From: an uncultured Clostridia bacterium
GTDB taxonomy: Bacteria > Bacillota > Clostridia > Christensenellales > CAG-917
Assembly: GCA_946056785.1 (NCBI GenBank)
Contig: CAMGKS010000004.1
Span: forward strand, 1 to 21,684
DNA: 21,684 nt
Direction of reading: 5' to 3'
Shown: in pieces, positions 15,391 to 21,684 of the stretch
Layout: each line of letters starts with the position of its first letter
How positions within the stretch are numbered: position 1 is the stretch's first letter
Translations under genes and position numbers: made by a program
The notes under the pieces: generated by a model
Told to the model about the DNA's origin: nothing
Seen by the model: the letters and a program-made list of their open reading frames with translations, nothing else
The model's database searches: none

Positions 15391-15500
15391 CTTCTTCCAT
15401 CCAGACTATACTGTCGGTTTGGGAATTTCACCCAATCGGCCACAAAGTGGTTCACGGACTTTAACCGTCGGTGAGGAATTGCACCTCGCCCCGAAGCAAG
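15391..15500 (-). ncRNA. FMN riboswitch (RFN element)
   Basis: On the minus strand the element shows the conserved RFN blocks in order: CTTCGGGGCGAGGTGCAATT, then CACCGACGGT, then AGTCCGTGA, a variable hairpin CCACTTTGTGG, then GGGTGAAATTCCC, ACCGACAGTATAGTCTGGAT and GGAAGAAG. The outer helix P1 pairs CTTGCTTC (15493-15500) with GAAGAAG (15391-15397) with one bulge. It lies 42 bases upstream of the start codon, with the terminator between. Binding of FMN should favour termination and lower expression of ribU-tsaE, tsaB and rimI. Confidence 0.95.
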
Positions 15501-15503
15501 ATA

Positions 15504-15532
15504 AGCATATCACCAATATTTTCGGCTGTCAA
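15504..15532 (-). promoter_or_regulatory. Promoter of the riboswitch operon
   Basis: A consensus TTGACA (15527-15532), 17 bp, TATGCT (15504-15509) on the minus strand. The expected start site falls just before the aptamer. Confidence 0.8.
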
Positions 15533-15628
15533 TAATTTTAAGCATTTGTTCTGATAGGCGGCTGTTTTTTATTTGCTTGTAATTTACACTGCGTTTCTAC
15601 TTGAAATTTAAAGTAAAAAACAAACGTA

Positions 15629-15659
15629 AAAGGCGTTATTCAACTTTGAAAACGCCTTT
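15629..15659 (-). terminator. Terminator of the deoA/deoC operon
   Basis: Stem AAAGGCGTT / AACGCCTTT with a second inner stem TTCAA / TTGAA. On the minus strand it is followed by TACGTTTGTTTTTT. It lies about 115 bp past the deoC stop. The gap 15533-15775 otherwise holds only a two-copy tandem repeat and AT-rich sequence. Confidence 0.85.
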
Positions 15660-15722
15660 AATACTTTCTGAGTTTGTATTTTGATAAATATTTTGTTTTT
15701 ACGTAAATCGGAAAAACGTTAT

Positions 15723-15788
15723 AACGTATCGTTTTTATACGATTATTTTTTGCAAACGTATCGTTTTGAATACGATTATTTTTTTGCA
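15723..15788. repeat. Two-copy 32/34-bp tandem repeat covering the deoC stop codon
   Basis: Copies 15723-15754 and 15755-15788 both begin AACGTATCGTTTT and end TACGATTATTTTTT(T)GCA. The gene-side copy includes the last codons and stop of deoC (GCAAAAAAATAA on the minus strand); the distal copy repeats them with one A fewer. Each copy also has overlapping short inverted repeats (CGTAT/ATACG). Confidence 0.9.
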
Positions 15789-16402
15789 AGCGAAGAAGCG
15801 CCTATTCTTTCCGCTCCCAATTTTACGTACCTTTCCGCCGTTTCTAAATCTCTTATGCCGCCGCTTGCCTTGACCTTAATTCTGCCGTCGGCAGCTTTTA
15901 CCATTAATGCAACGACGTGCTCGTTTGCTCCCTCGCCCAAAAAGCCCGTGCTCGTCTTTATGAAGGCAGCTCCCGCTTCTACCGCAATATCGGTTGCGTA
16001 AACAATATCTTCATCACTTAAAAGCGACGTTTCGAAAATGACTTTAACAGGAACGCCGCAAGCGACTACTCCTTTTATATCTTCGAGAACAAAATTTCTT
16101 CTACGTTCCTTCAACGCCCCTACGTTTAAAACCATATCGATTTCATCGGCGCCGTCACTTACGCAAACCGCCGCCTCCGCCGCTTTGATTGCAGGCACGT
16201 TTTGCCCCAAAGGAAAACCTACTACGGCGGCAACTTTAACTTCGCTACCTACAAGCTCTCTTTTTGCCGTTGCAACGTTTACGGGGTTGACGCAAACCGA
16301 ATAAAAACCGTTTTCTTTTGCTTCACGGCACAACCTTTTTATATCGTCAACCTTTGCGTCGGGTTTCAAATTCGTATGGTCTACGTACTTTGCTATATTC
16401 AT
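15776..16402 (-). CDS. deoC: Deoxyribose-phosphate aldolase
   Basis: A 208-residue class I aldolase that splits 2-deoxyribose 5-phosphate into glyceraldehyde 3-phosphate and acetaldehyde, ending deoxynucleoside catabolism. The Schiff-base lysine is Lys149 in FIKTSTGF, with supporting Asp89 in DEIDMV and Lys178 in VKASGGIRD. N-terminal DHTNLKPDA is typical. ATG at 16402 follows GAGGTAA, which overlaps the stop of the phosphorylase gene seven bases upstream, so the two are co-translated from one mRNA. No phosphopentomutase gene is in the window, although one is needed to link the two enzymes. The length is slightly below the 215-225 typical of the family, with no missing motif. Confidence 0.95.
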   Translation of the reverse strand: MNIAKYVDHTNLKPDAKVDDIKRLCREAKENGFYSVCVNPVNVATAKRELVGSEVKVAAVVGFPLGQNVPAIKAAEAAVCVSDGADEIDMVLNVGALKERRRNFVLEDIKGVVACGVPVKVIFETSLLSDEDIVYATDIAVEAGAAFIKTSTGFLGEGANEHVVALMVKAADGRIKVKASGGIRDLETAERYVKLGAERIGASSLAKK

Positions 16403-16408
16403 AATATA

Positions 16409-17686
16409 TTACCTCACTTTATCGACAATCAATTTTGTTCTTTGCGGTTTTTGTCTTCCGATAACAAACGCGGAAAGGACTTCATCTACTCTTGAAAGAG
16501 CACCGTTGTCGTTTGCGTATAAACAAGCTACAACGTCACCCTTTTCCACTTTATCGCCGACTCTTTTCAATACTTTAAGTCCTACTGTATGGTCTATATC
16601 GTCTTCTTTTCTCATTCTGCCGCCGCCCAGCGACATAACGAATTTTCCCAACTGCCTTGTGTGTACTTTTTCAACGTATCCGCTTTCTTCGGCTTTTATT
16701 TCGTAACCGTCAATCAGCGGTTTTTTGATTTCTAAACTTTTTGCCCCTTGTCTGATAAGCATCTTTTTGAATATTTCAAGAGCCGAACCGTCGTGAATAA
16801 CCCTTTCGATTTCTTCATCGGCTTTACTTTCAGACATTCCGCTCTGATAAAGAATTTCGACAGCCAATGCTTTTGCCACGGTTTTCAATTCGTTGTCCGC
16901 TCCCGAAAGCACTTCCATAGCTCCCAAAACTTCAAGATTGTTGCCTATATAGTTGTCAAGCGGTTCATCCATGCTGGTGATTATCGCAGAAACCTTTTTG
17001 CCCGCCATTTTTCCCATTTCTACCATAAGTTTTGCAAGTTCTTTAGTGGCGGAAATATCTTTAAGCAAAGCGCCGTCTCCCGTTTTTACGTCAAGAACGA
17101 GAATATCGGCGGAAACAGCAAGTTTTTTGCTCATTATACTCGACGCAATAAGCGGAATAGAATCTACCGTTCCCGTAACGTCACGCAAGGCATAAAGAAT
17201 TTTGTCGGCAGGACAAATATTTCCCGTTTGACCGCAAATCGCAATCGACAATTCGTTGACCTGCTTAATAAACTCGTCTTTACTTAAATATACGTTTAAC
17301 CCTTCGAACGATTCGAGCTTATCCAAAGTACCGCCCGTAAATCCAAGCCCCCTGCCACTCATCTTCGCAACTTTAAATCCAAGCGCCGCCAAAATCGGCA
17401 TGGTAACGAAAGTGGTAGAATCACCAACTCCGCCGGTGGAATGTTTATCTACCGTTGTTCCCTCAATATTGCTGAAATCAAATACGTCTCCGCTATATTT
17501 CATTGCTTCGGTAAGATAAAACGTTTCTTCTTTTGTCATAGAATTTATGACAACCGCCATTAAAAACGCAGAAGTCTGATAATCTTTAATTTCACCGCTG
17601 ACAACGCCGTCGACAAAAAACTGAATTTCTTCTTTTGTCAACTCTTCTTTGTTTTTCTTTTTTTCAATTAAATCTAATATCGTCAT
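16409..17686 (-). CDS. pdp: Pyrimidine-nucleoside phosphorylase
   Basis: A 425-residue enzyme that cleaves thymidine, deoxyuridine or uridine with phosphate to the base and (deoxy)ribose 1-phosphate. The family signature SGRGLGFTGGTLDKLE and the phosphate/potassium region VDKHSTGGVGDSTTF are intact; GDSTT is closer to the Bacillus PyNP form (GDTTT) than to E. coli DeoA (GDVTS). LDVKTGDGALL is also conserved. ATG at 17686 follows GGGGGAA; an upstream in-frame ATG at 17749 would overlap the previous gene and is rejected. It sits 20 bp after the small YhcN-like gene and directly before deoC. The symbol deoA would also be used for this family. Confidence 0.95.
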   Translation of the reverse strand: MTILDLIEKKKNKEELTKEEIQFFVDGVVSGEIKDYQTSAFLMAVVINSMTKEETFYLTEAMKYSGDVFDFSNIEGTTVDKHSTGGVGDSTTFVTMPILAALGFKVAKMSGRGLGFTGGTLDKLESFEGLNVYLSKDEFIKQVNELSIAICGQTGNICPADKILYALRDVTGTVDSIPLIASSIMSKKLAVSADILVLDVKTGDGALLKDISATKELAKLMVEMGKMAGKKVSAIITSMDEPLDNYIGNNLEVLGAMEVLSGADNELKTVAKALAVEILYQSGMSESKADEEIERVIHDGSALEIFKKMLIRQGAKSLEIKKPLIDGYEIKAEESGYVEKVHTRQLGKFVMSLGGGRMRKEDDIDHTVGLKVLKRVGDKVEKGDVVACLYANDNGALSRVDEVLSAFVIGRQKPQRTKLIVDKVR

Positions 17687-17705
17687 AAGTTCCCCCAAAA
17701 AATGC

Positions 17706-17972
17706 TTACAAAATCTCGGCAACTTCGTCATAGCTTTTGCCCATTTCAATCATTGCATAAGCTCTTGCCGAAAACGTAACGGCGACCGTGTTTACTTTAA
17801 GCCGTTTTTTTGCAATTTTCGCCGTTTCCGATTTTAAATTGTCTCGTTCGCTCTTTGTAAAAATAGGCTCTGTAATGAGTGCGACAATCGCTTTTCCGTC
17901 TTTCAAAACGTAAGCCGATTGCAAAATTTTTTCACTGCTGAAAATTATTTCAGATTCTGTCACGTATTCCAT
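17706..17972 (-). CDS. Small protein resembling the YhcN/YlaJ domain
   Basis: An 88-residue soluble protein with no signal peptide or lipobox. The pattern (a helix, then AYVLKDGKAIVALITE, a basic helix of the type SERDNLKSETAKIAKKRL, then NTVAVTFSARAYAMIEMG) recalls the YhcN/YlaJ sporulation-lipoprotein domain but without the lipoprotein leader. This resemblance is from memory of the fold pattern and is uncertain. ATG follows GGGAGGGA, a strong site. It is the first gene of the nucleoside-salvage group, 20 bp before pdp. It is not cytidine deaminase, as the zinc motifs are absent. Its role is unknown. Confidence 0.6.
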   Translation of the reverse strand: MEYVTESEIIFSSEKILQSAYVLKDGKAIVALITEPIFTKSERDNLKSETAKIAKKRLKVNTVAVTFSARAYAMIEMGKSYDEVAEIL

Positions 17973-18079
17973 AAATCCCTCCCGACAAATTTTTGCCTTA
18001 AAGGGGTTTATTTATTCCGTTAATCGACGAGTCCTTTACGTTACGCTCTTTTGCGTTCAAAAATCAAACGATAACAAAG

Positions 18080-18146
18080 TTCAAAATACGTCGTTAAAAG
18101 AATTTTATCCGTATTCAAAATACGTCGTTCAAAAAATTTATCCGTT
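18080..18146. repeat. Two-copy 33/34-bp tandem repeat covering the rsfS stop codon
   Basis: Copies 18080-18113 and 18114-18146 share TTCAAAATACGTCGTT and end TTTATCCGT. The gene-side copy contains the rsfS stop (ACGGATAA on the minus strand); the distal copy repeats ACGGATAA. No clear terminator is seen between rsfS and the next gene, so rsfS may be co-transcribed with it. Confidence 0.9.
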
Positions 18147-18494
18147 AAACACTTCGACGTTGCCGCCGTCGCCGTTTGCCCAAATCTTTTCAAGATTATA
18201 AAACATTCTGACCTGGTCGTAAAACACGTGAACCATTATCGCTCCGAAATCTACGACCGCCCACTTTCCGTCTCTTATGCCGTCGGTATGAACAGCCTTA
18301 ATTCCGAAATCTTTATTCATCTTTTCCACGACGTTTTCGGCAAGAGCTTTAACTTGCGACGTACTTCTGCCGGTAGCAATGATAAAATAATCGCATATAG
18401 TTGTTTTGTCGTCAACTTTAATAGCCACAACGTCTAAGCCGTGTTTTTCCAACAACAATTTGCATATTTCGTCTTTCATATTTTGTATATTCAT
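18138..18494 (-). CDS. rsfS: Ribosome silencing factor RsfS
   Basis: A 118-residue protein of the RsfS/YbeB/Iojap family, which binds ribosomal protein L14 (uL14) and blocks subunit joining when nutrients are short. Family features include CDYFIIATGRSTSQVKALAE, the DGIRDGKWAVVDFG stretch and VHVFYDQVRMFYNLEKIW. Length is typical. ATG at 18494 lies two bases after the stop of nadD-yqeK, with AAGGAG inside the end of that gene, so translation is coupled. The nadD-yqeK-rsfS order is common in Bacillota. Confidence 0.95.
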   Translation of the reverse strand: MNIQNMKDEICKLLLEKHGLDVVAIKVDDKTTICDYFIIATGRSTSQVKALAENVVEKMNKDFGIKAVHTDGIRDGKWAVVDFGAIMVHVFYDQVRMFYNLEKIWANGDGGNVEVFNG

Positions 18495-18496
18495 AG

Positions 18497-19603
18497 TTAC
18501 TCCTTATTCTGTATATAAAATTCAAACGCTTCTTTTGTTAAACCATACATTCCTCTTTTCTTCGATAACACGTAAAAATAGCTGGACGACAAGCAGGCTT
18601 TAAAACCGATTTCAAAATCGTTTTTCATAACCTGTAAAAGTCTTTCTATATCAGGTCTGTCCTCGCTGAGCATATCGGCAGAATATATAAGCTTTTCCAA
18701 AACCGACATATCGGCCTTTCCGGTAGTATGGTATTTTATCGCCGATAATATTTCCTTATCGCTTATGCCAAAATCTCTCTCTGCCTTTAATGCCCCCAAA
18801 AACTGATGCAAAACCGGCGTACCGATTGCGTCATCGGGAACGCTGAACCCGTCAAGCGACAACCTCTGTTTCGCATTGTCGTGCAATAAGCCTGCAATCA
18901 AACACTTATAAGGATCTAAACCTAACCGGTGAATGTGATTGAGTTCGACCGCTCTGTATGCCACCGCTCTGGAATGTAAAAACAAATCTTCCGTCTGCAT
19001 ACTTTTAAGTTTAGTCAGAATTTCATGTAATTGATTAAAGTACGGTTTTACCTTTTCTATCTGCGGCACGTCCGTATCGAGACCGAGCATAAGACGAGTT
19101 CTCAGTAAAGTGCTTGACATAGGTTTTCCGTCATAATCGATTCTGATAATATCAGCACCGTACTTCTTTTTCAGATATTCGATTTTATCATCGATTCCGT
19201 CGTATCCCGTGCGTCCGCAAACCAGAATGGTAGCTATATCCATAATTTTCTTAGGATTGTGCCAACTTTCCAAAGTCATCAAACTGTCGCCGCCGATAAG
19301 ATAATACAATTTATCGTAATCTTTTGCGAAACATTCGAGAATTTCGCTGGCATAATTGTCATCGCCTCTTAAAAATTCTATATCGCTTATTTCATAATCG
19401 ATGCCTTTATCTTTCAACGTTTCGTCGATAAGTTTTACTCTCGTTTCGAAATCGATGACGGCTTTCGACTTATGAGGCGGCACAAACGTAGGAACGATTA
19501 TCGTTTTGCCTGAAAATTTAATTTGTTTTATGCTGTTAAGCAATATATTTACGTGTTCAGAATGTAGCGGATCAAACGCACCGCCGAATATCAACGCTTC
19601 CAT
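18497..19603 (-). CDS. NadD-YqeK fusion: nicotinate-nucleotide adenylyltransferase with HD-domain hydrolase
   Basis: A 368-residue two-domain protein. Residues 1-190 are NadD, which adenylates nicotinate mononucleotide in NAD synthesis: GGAFDPLHSEH (7-17) with the HxxH pair and SSTLLRTR (163-170). Residues about 200-368 are a YqeK-type HD domain, with His210, HD at 241-242, His266, His292 and Asp309, the family known to hydrolyse Ap4A. In most Bacillota these are two adjacent genes; here they form one frame. A longer frame starts at 19621, but the promoter -10 (19610-19615) lies inside it, six bases before the ATG at 19603, so MEALIFGG is preferred. There is no Shine-Dalgarno sequence, suggesting a leaderless or nearly leaderless mRNA. 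rsfS follows directly. Confidence 0.9.
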   Translation of the reverse strand: MEALIFGGAFDPLHSEHVNILLNSIKQIKFSGKTIIVPTFVPPHKSKAVIDFETRVKLIDETLKDKGIDYEISDIEFLRGDDNYASEILECFAKDYDKLYYLIGGDSLMTLESWHNPKKIMDIATILVCGRTGYDGIDDKIEYLKKKYGADIIRIDYDGKPMSSTLLRTRLMLGLDTDVPQIEKVKPYFNQLHEILTKLKSMQTEDLFLHSRAVAYRAVELNHIHRLGLDPYKCLIAGLLHDNAKQRLSLDGFSVPDDAIGTPVLHQFLGALKAERDFGISDKEILSAIKYHTTGKADMSVLEKLIYSADMLSEDRPDIERLLQVMKNDFEIGFKACLSSSYFYVLSKKRGMYGLTKEAFEFYIQNKE

Positions 19604-19609
19604 AAATTT

Positions 19610-19638
19610 ATTATAATACATTATTATATTTTCTTCAA
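19610..19638 (-). promoter_or_regulatory. Promoter of nadD-yqeK, predicted leaderless
   Basis: TTGAAG (19633-19638), 17 bp, TATAAT (19610-19615) on the minus strand, with only AAATTT before the ATG at 19603. Transcription would begin at or within a base or two of the start codon. It lies in a 76-bp divergent gap shared with the plus-strand gene at 19680. Confidence 0.65.
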
Positions 19639-19679
19639 GTTTGTTGTTTAAAATTTAAGATGAAGTCAACAATATTTTT

Positions 19680-20468
19680 ATGAGTAAAAAAATCGATTTC
19701 GTTGCAGTGTTTTGCATAAGCTATATGCTGTTTTTTGTAGTGTTCAAAAACTATCTTTTAAAGCCGTTACCGTCAATTTTCGTTGCATTCGTATGCTCTG
19801 TTACCATAAGCGTAACTTTATATGCGATATGCAACAACAAACACCCTTATTCATATGACAGACTATTGAGAGAATTCATAAAAAAACCGCATCTTGCAAT
19901 TAATCTGGTGTCAAATTGTCTGAAAAACCCAATGCTCGTAAGAGGCGAAAATTACGTTGCAAGCGAAAATGCAATCATATTTTTTATATATAAACTTTCG
20001 CCGCTCAGTCCGCAAGACGTTCTTAGCATAATCAACGTAAGCAAAAGCCTGAAAATAAATAAGGTTTACGTCGCCACGAAATCGATCGACCGACGTTCTT
20101 ACAGTCTGCTTGACGACGAAAAAATTTCCTTGTCCGTTCTGCCTATATCGAGCGTTTTTAAATTTTTAAAGAAAGAAAACGCTTTACCCGAACTTAAAAA
20201 AACAAAATCAAAAATAAATCTCAGGGGGCTTATCGCAACTTTTCTTGACCGTCAGAATATGCGGTTCTATCTTTTCAGTGGCACGATTTTAATATCGCTT
20301 TCATTTATAACGCCGCTTACCGGATATTACATTTTTTGCGGTTCGATGAGTTATCTTATGGCGCTTTTATGCCTGTCTCCGTTGGGAAAAGGAAGCTTTA
20401 AAAAAGAAAAAATATTCGATGCTTTTAAAGGCAATCAAATTACTATCGAAGACTGTCTCGAAAAATAA
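19680..20468 (+). CDS. Four-helix membrane protein of unknown function
   Basis: A 262-residue protein I do not recognise. Two hydrophobic segments lie at the N-terminus (about 7-22 and 32-51) and two near the C-terminus (about 195-213 and 215-233), enclosing a soluble domain at about 55-190 and followed by a basic C-terminal tail. With an even number of helices, the middle domain and both ends should be on the same side, probably the cytosol. The middle domain has alternating strand and helix stretches (DVLSIINVSKSLKINKVYVA; ISLSVLPISSVFKFLK), faintly like a nuclease-type alpha/beta fold, but no catalytic motif can be named. There is no clear Shine-Dalgarno sequence before ATG. It is divergent from nadD and has its own unit, ending before the next promoter. 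Confidence 0.75.
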   Translation: MSKKIDFVAVFCISYMLFFVVFKNYLLKPLPSIFVAFVCSVTISVTLYAICNNKHPYSYDRLLREFIKKPHLAINLVSNCLKNPMLVRGENYVASENAIIFFIYKLSPLSPQDVLSIINVSKSLKINKVYVATKSIDRRSYSLLDDEKISLSVLPISSVFKFLKKENALPELKKTKSKINLRGLIATFLDRQNMRFYLFSGTILISLSFITPLTGYYIFCGSMSYLMALLCLSPLGKGSFKKEKIFDAFKGNQITIEDCLEK

Positions 20469-20477
20469 TTTTTACTA

Positions 20478-20506
20478 TTGACAAACCAAAATTATAAAGA
20501 TAAAAT
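20478..20506 (+). promoter_or_regulatory. Promoter of the flavin reductase-rubredoxin-rubrerythrin gene
   Basis: A consensus TTGACA (20478-20483), 17 bp, TAAAAT (20501-20506), starting 10 bp after the upstream stop codon. CGGAGG and ATG follow, giving a leader of about 15 bases. Confidence 0.85.
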
Positions 20507-20526
20507 TAGCTTAACGGAGGATGCTT

Positions 20527-21684
20527 ATGGACAAATCTGCTATTTTTAAAATCAGCTACGGTCTTTACGTTTTATCAGCCAAAAATGCCGATAGGTATAA
20601 CGCTTGCATAATCAACACGTTTATGCAAATCACTGAAAACCCGCTTACGGCAGTAATATCGGTGAATAAATCGAATTTTACTCACGATTTAATTATGAAA
20701 AACAAAGAATGCAACATTTCCATTCTCTCAACTTCCGCCGATTTCGAGTTGTTTAAAAGATTCGGCTTTCAATCAGGCAAAAACGTTGACAAGTTCAAAG
20801 ACCTGAACGATTACGCATTGTCAAAAAACGGTTTACCATATATCACGACAGGCTCAAACGCTTACGTTTCGGCAAAAGTTATATCAACTGCCGACTGCGG
20901 CACTCATACTGTTTTTACGGTTGAGATAACCGACGCCGTCACGCTTAACGATAAAGAAAGCCTGACTTATGCATATTATCACAAATACGTTAAACCGCAA
21001 CCCGCCGTAAAGAAAGTTAAAGGCTATCGTTGCACGATTTGCGGATACGTCTATGAAGGCGAAACTTTGCCGGACGGCTATATTTGCCCTCTTTGCAAAC
21101 ACGGCGTTGAATTTTTTGAAAAAATTAATGATACTACGGAGGAGAAAAGTATTATGAATTTAAAAGGAACAAAGACAGAACAAAATCTTATGGCAGCTTT
21201 TTCAGGCGAATCGCAAGCAAGAAACAAATATACATATTTTGCTTCCGTTGCGAGAAAAGAAGGTTATGAACAAATAGCCGCCATCTTTGAAGCTACGGCC
21301 GCCAATGAAAAAGAACATGCAAAGCTTTGGTTCAAAGCTTTAGGAGAACTTAGCGACACAAAAACAAACCTTCTTCATGCCGCCGAAGGCGAAAATTACG
21401 AATGGACGGATATGTATGAAAATTTTGCAAAAGACGCTGAAAGCGAAGGCTTTGTAGAACTTGCCGAACAGTTCAGAGCCGTCGGAAAAATCGAAAAAGC
21501 TCACGAAGAAAGATACAGAGCTCTTTTAAACAACGTCGAAATGAAAAAGGTTTTTGAAAAATCTGAAGAAACAATGTGGGAATGCCGCAACTGCGGACAT
21601 CTCGTCATAGGCAAAAAAGCTCCTGACGTATGTCCTGTTTGCAAGCACCCTCAAAGCTACTTCGGAGATATCGGATCTGATCTC
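20527..21684 (+). CDS. Flavin reductase-rubredoxin-rubrerythrin fusion (3-prime end outside window)
   Basis: One frame of 386 codons with no stop to the window end. Residues 1-158 are an FMN-binding flavin-reductase-like domain as in high-molecular-weight rubredoxin. Residues 165-200 are a rubredoxin, with CxxC pairs C169/C172 and C187/C190. After a short linker, residues 210-386 are rubrerythrin: di-iron residues including Glu228, ExxH at 261-264, the GENYEW region (288-293) and ExxH at 323-326, then its own rubredoxin (C353/C356, C369/C372). The parts form an electron path from a reductant through FMN and iron centres to peroxide, as in anaerobe oxygen defence. ATG follows GGAGG. The rubrerythrin half also has its own ribosome-binding site (see separate entry). 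Only a few residues should be missing. Confidence 0.9.
   Translation, partial: MDKSAIFKISYGLYVLSAKNADRYNACIINTFMQITENPLTAVISVNKSNFTHDLIMKNKECNISILSTSADFELFKRFGFQSGKNVDKFKDLNDYALSKNGLPYITTGSNAYVSAKVISTADCGTHTVFTVEITDAVTLNDKESLTYAYYHKYVKPQPAVKKVKGYRCTICGYVYEGETLPDGYICPLCKHGVEFFEKINDTTEEKSIMNLKGTKTEQNLMAAFSGESQARNKYTYFASVARKEGYEQIAAIFEATAANEKEHAKLWFKALGELSDTKTNLLHAAEGENYEWTDMYENFAKDAESEGFVELAEQFRAVGKIEKAHEERYRALLNNVEMKKVFEKSEETMWECRNCGHLVIGKKAPDVCPVCKHPQSYFGDIGSDL
21138..21156 (+). promoter_or_regulatory. rbr: Internal ribosome-binding site for free rubrerythrin
   Basis: GGAGGAG (21138-21144) lies nine bases before an in-frame ATG at 21154 (Met210 of the fusion), which is exactly where stand-alone rubrerythrins begin (MNLKGTKTEQN). 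In the long product the same bases encode the linker TEEKS. Separate translation of rubrerythrin is therefore likely in addition to the fused form. Confidence 0.7.

Noticed and set aside
15350..15400. Longer N-terminus for the RibU-TsaE protein starting at 15400
   Set aside because: It would start inside the FMN aptamer and read through the terminator; GGAG before 15349 marks the real start.
16748..17287. A 179-codon plus-strand open frame
   Set aside because: It is fully antisense to the pyrimidine-nucleoside phosphorylase gene and has no family resemblance.
17706..17972. Small gene before pdp considered as cytidine deaminase
   Set aside because: Nucleoside operons often carry cdd, but the HAE and PCxxC zinc motifs are absent.

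Overview
The window reads as chromosomal DNA of an AT-rich, anaerobic, Gram-positive-type bacterium (Bacillota, probably Clostridia or a related gut lineage). The grounds are strong GGAGG ribosome-binding sites, SigA-like promoters with 16-17 bp spacers, U-tract terminators, an FMN riboswitch before a ribU-type transporter gene, a GGGtGRT/NifU-like gene pair and a rubredoxin/rubrerythrin oxygen-defence gene. No phage, insertion sequence, CRISPR array or RNA gene other than the riboswitch was recognised. The placement is inference from gene content.

Layout. Positions 1-352 hold a 20-bp tandem repeat array, followed by a terminator. From 421 to 19603 every gene is on the minus strand, so each transcription unit reads right to left. 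In map order these are: GGGtGRT protein and its NifU-like partner (421-2138); a membrane-anchored zinc-ribbon/DUF1508-like protein (2382-4232); a cytidylate-kinase-like protein (4293-4910); a ComEC-type channel without its nuclease domain (5293-6795); inorganic pyrophosphatase (6935-7471); eukaryote-type NADP isocitrate dehydrogenase (8110-9312); a cell-wall operon of alpha/beta hydrolase, membrane-anchored MurF-like ligase and divergent Ddl-like ligase (9414-12866); an FMN-riboswitch operon encoding a RibU-TsaE fusion, TsaB and RimI (13230-15532); a nucleoside-salvage group of a small protein, pyrimidine-nucleoside phosphorylase and deoxyribose-phosphate aldolase (15776-17972); and RsfS plus a NadD-YqeK fusion (18138-19603). 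At 19.6 kb the direction flips. The plus strand then carries an unknown four-helix membrane protein and a long open frame, still open at the window end, that joins flavin reductase, rubredoxin and rubrerythrin.

The most notable points are three. First, a riboflavin-uptake protein is fused in frame to the tRNA t6A factor TsaE, and the operon sits behind an FMN riboswitch, so tRNA modification genes appear to be under flavin control. Second, the flavin reductase-rubredoxin reading frame runs without a stop into rubrerythrin, and a good internal ribosome-binding site could also make free rubrerythrin. Third, many intergenic spacers carry 14-35 bp two-copy tandem duplications, several of which overlap the stop codon of the neighbouring gene. 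The Ddl/MurF-like pair is also divergent from the housekeeping enzymes in ways that can be read from the sequence.
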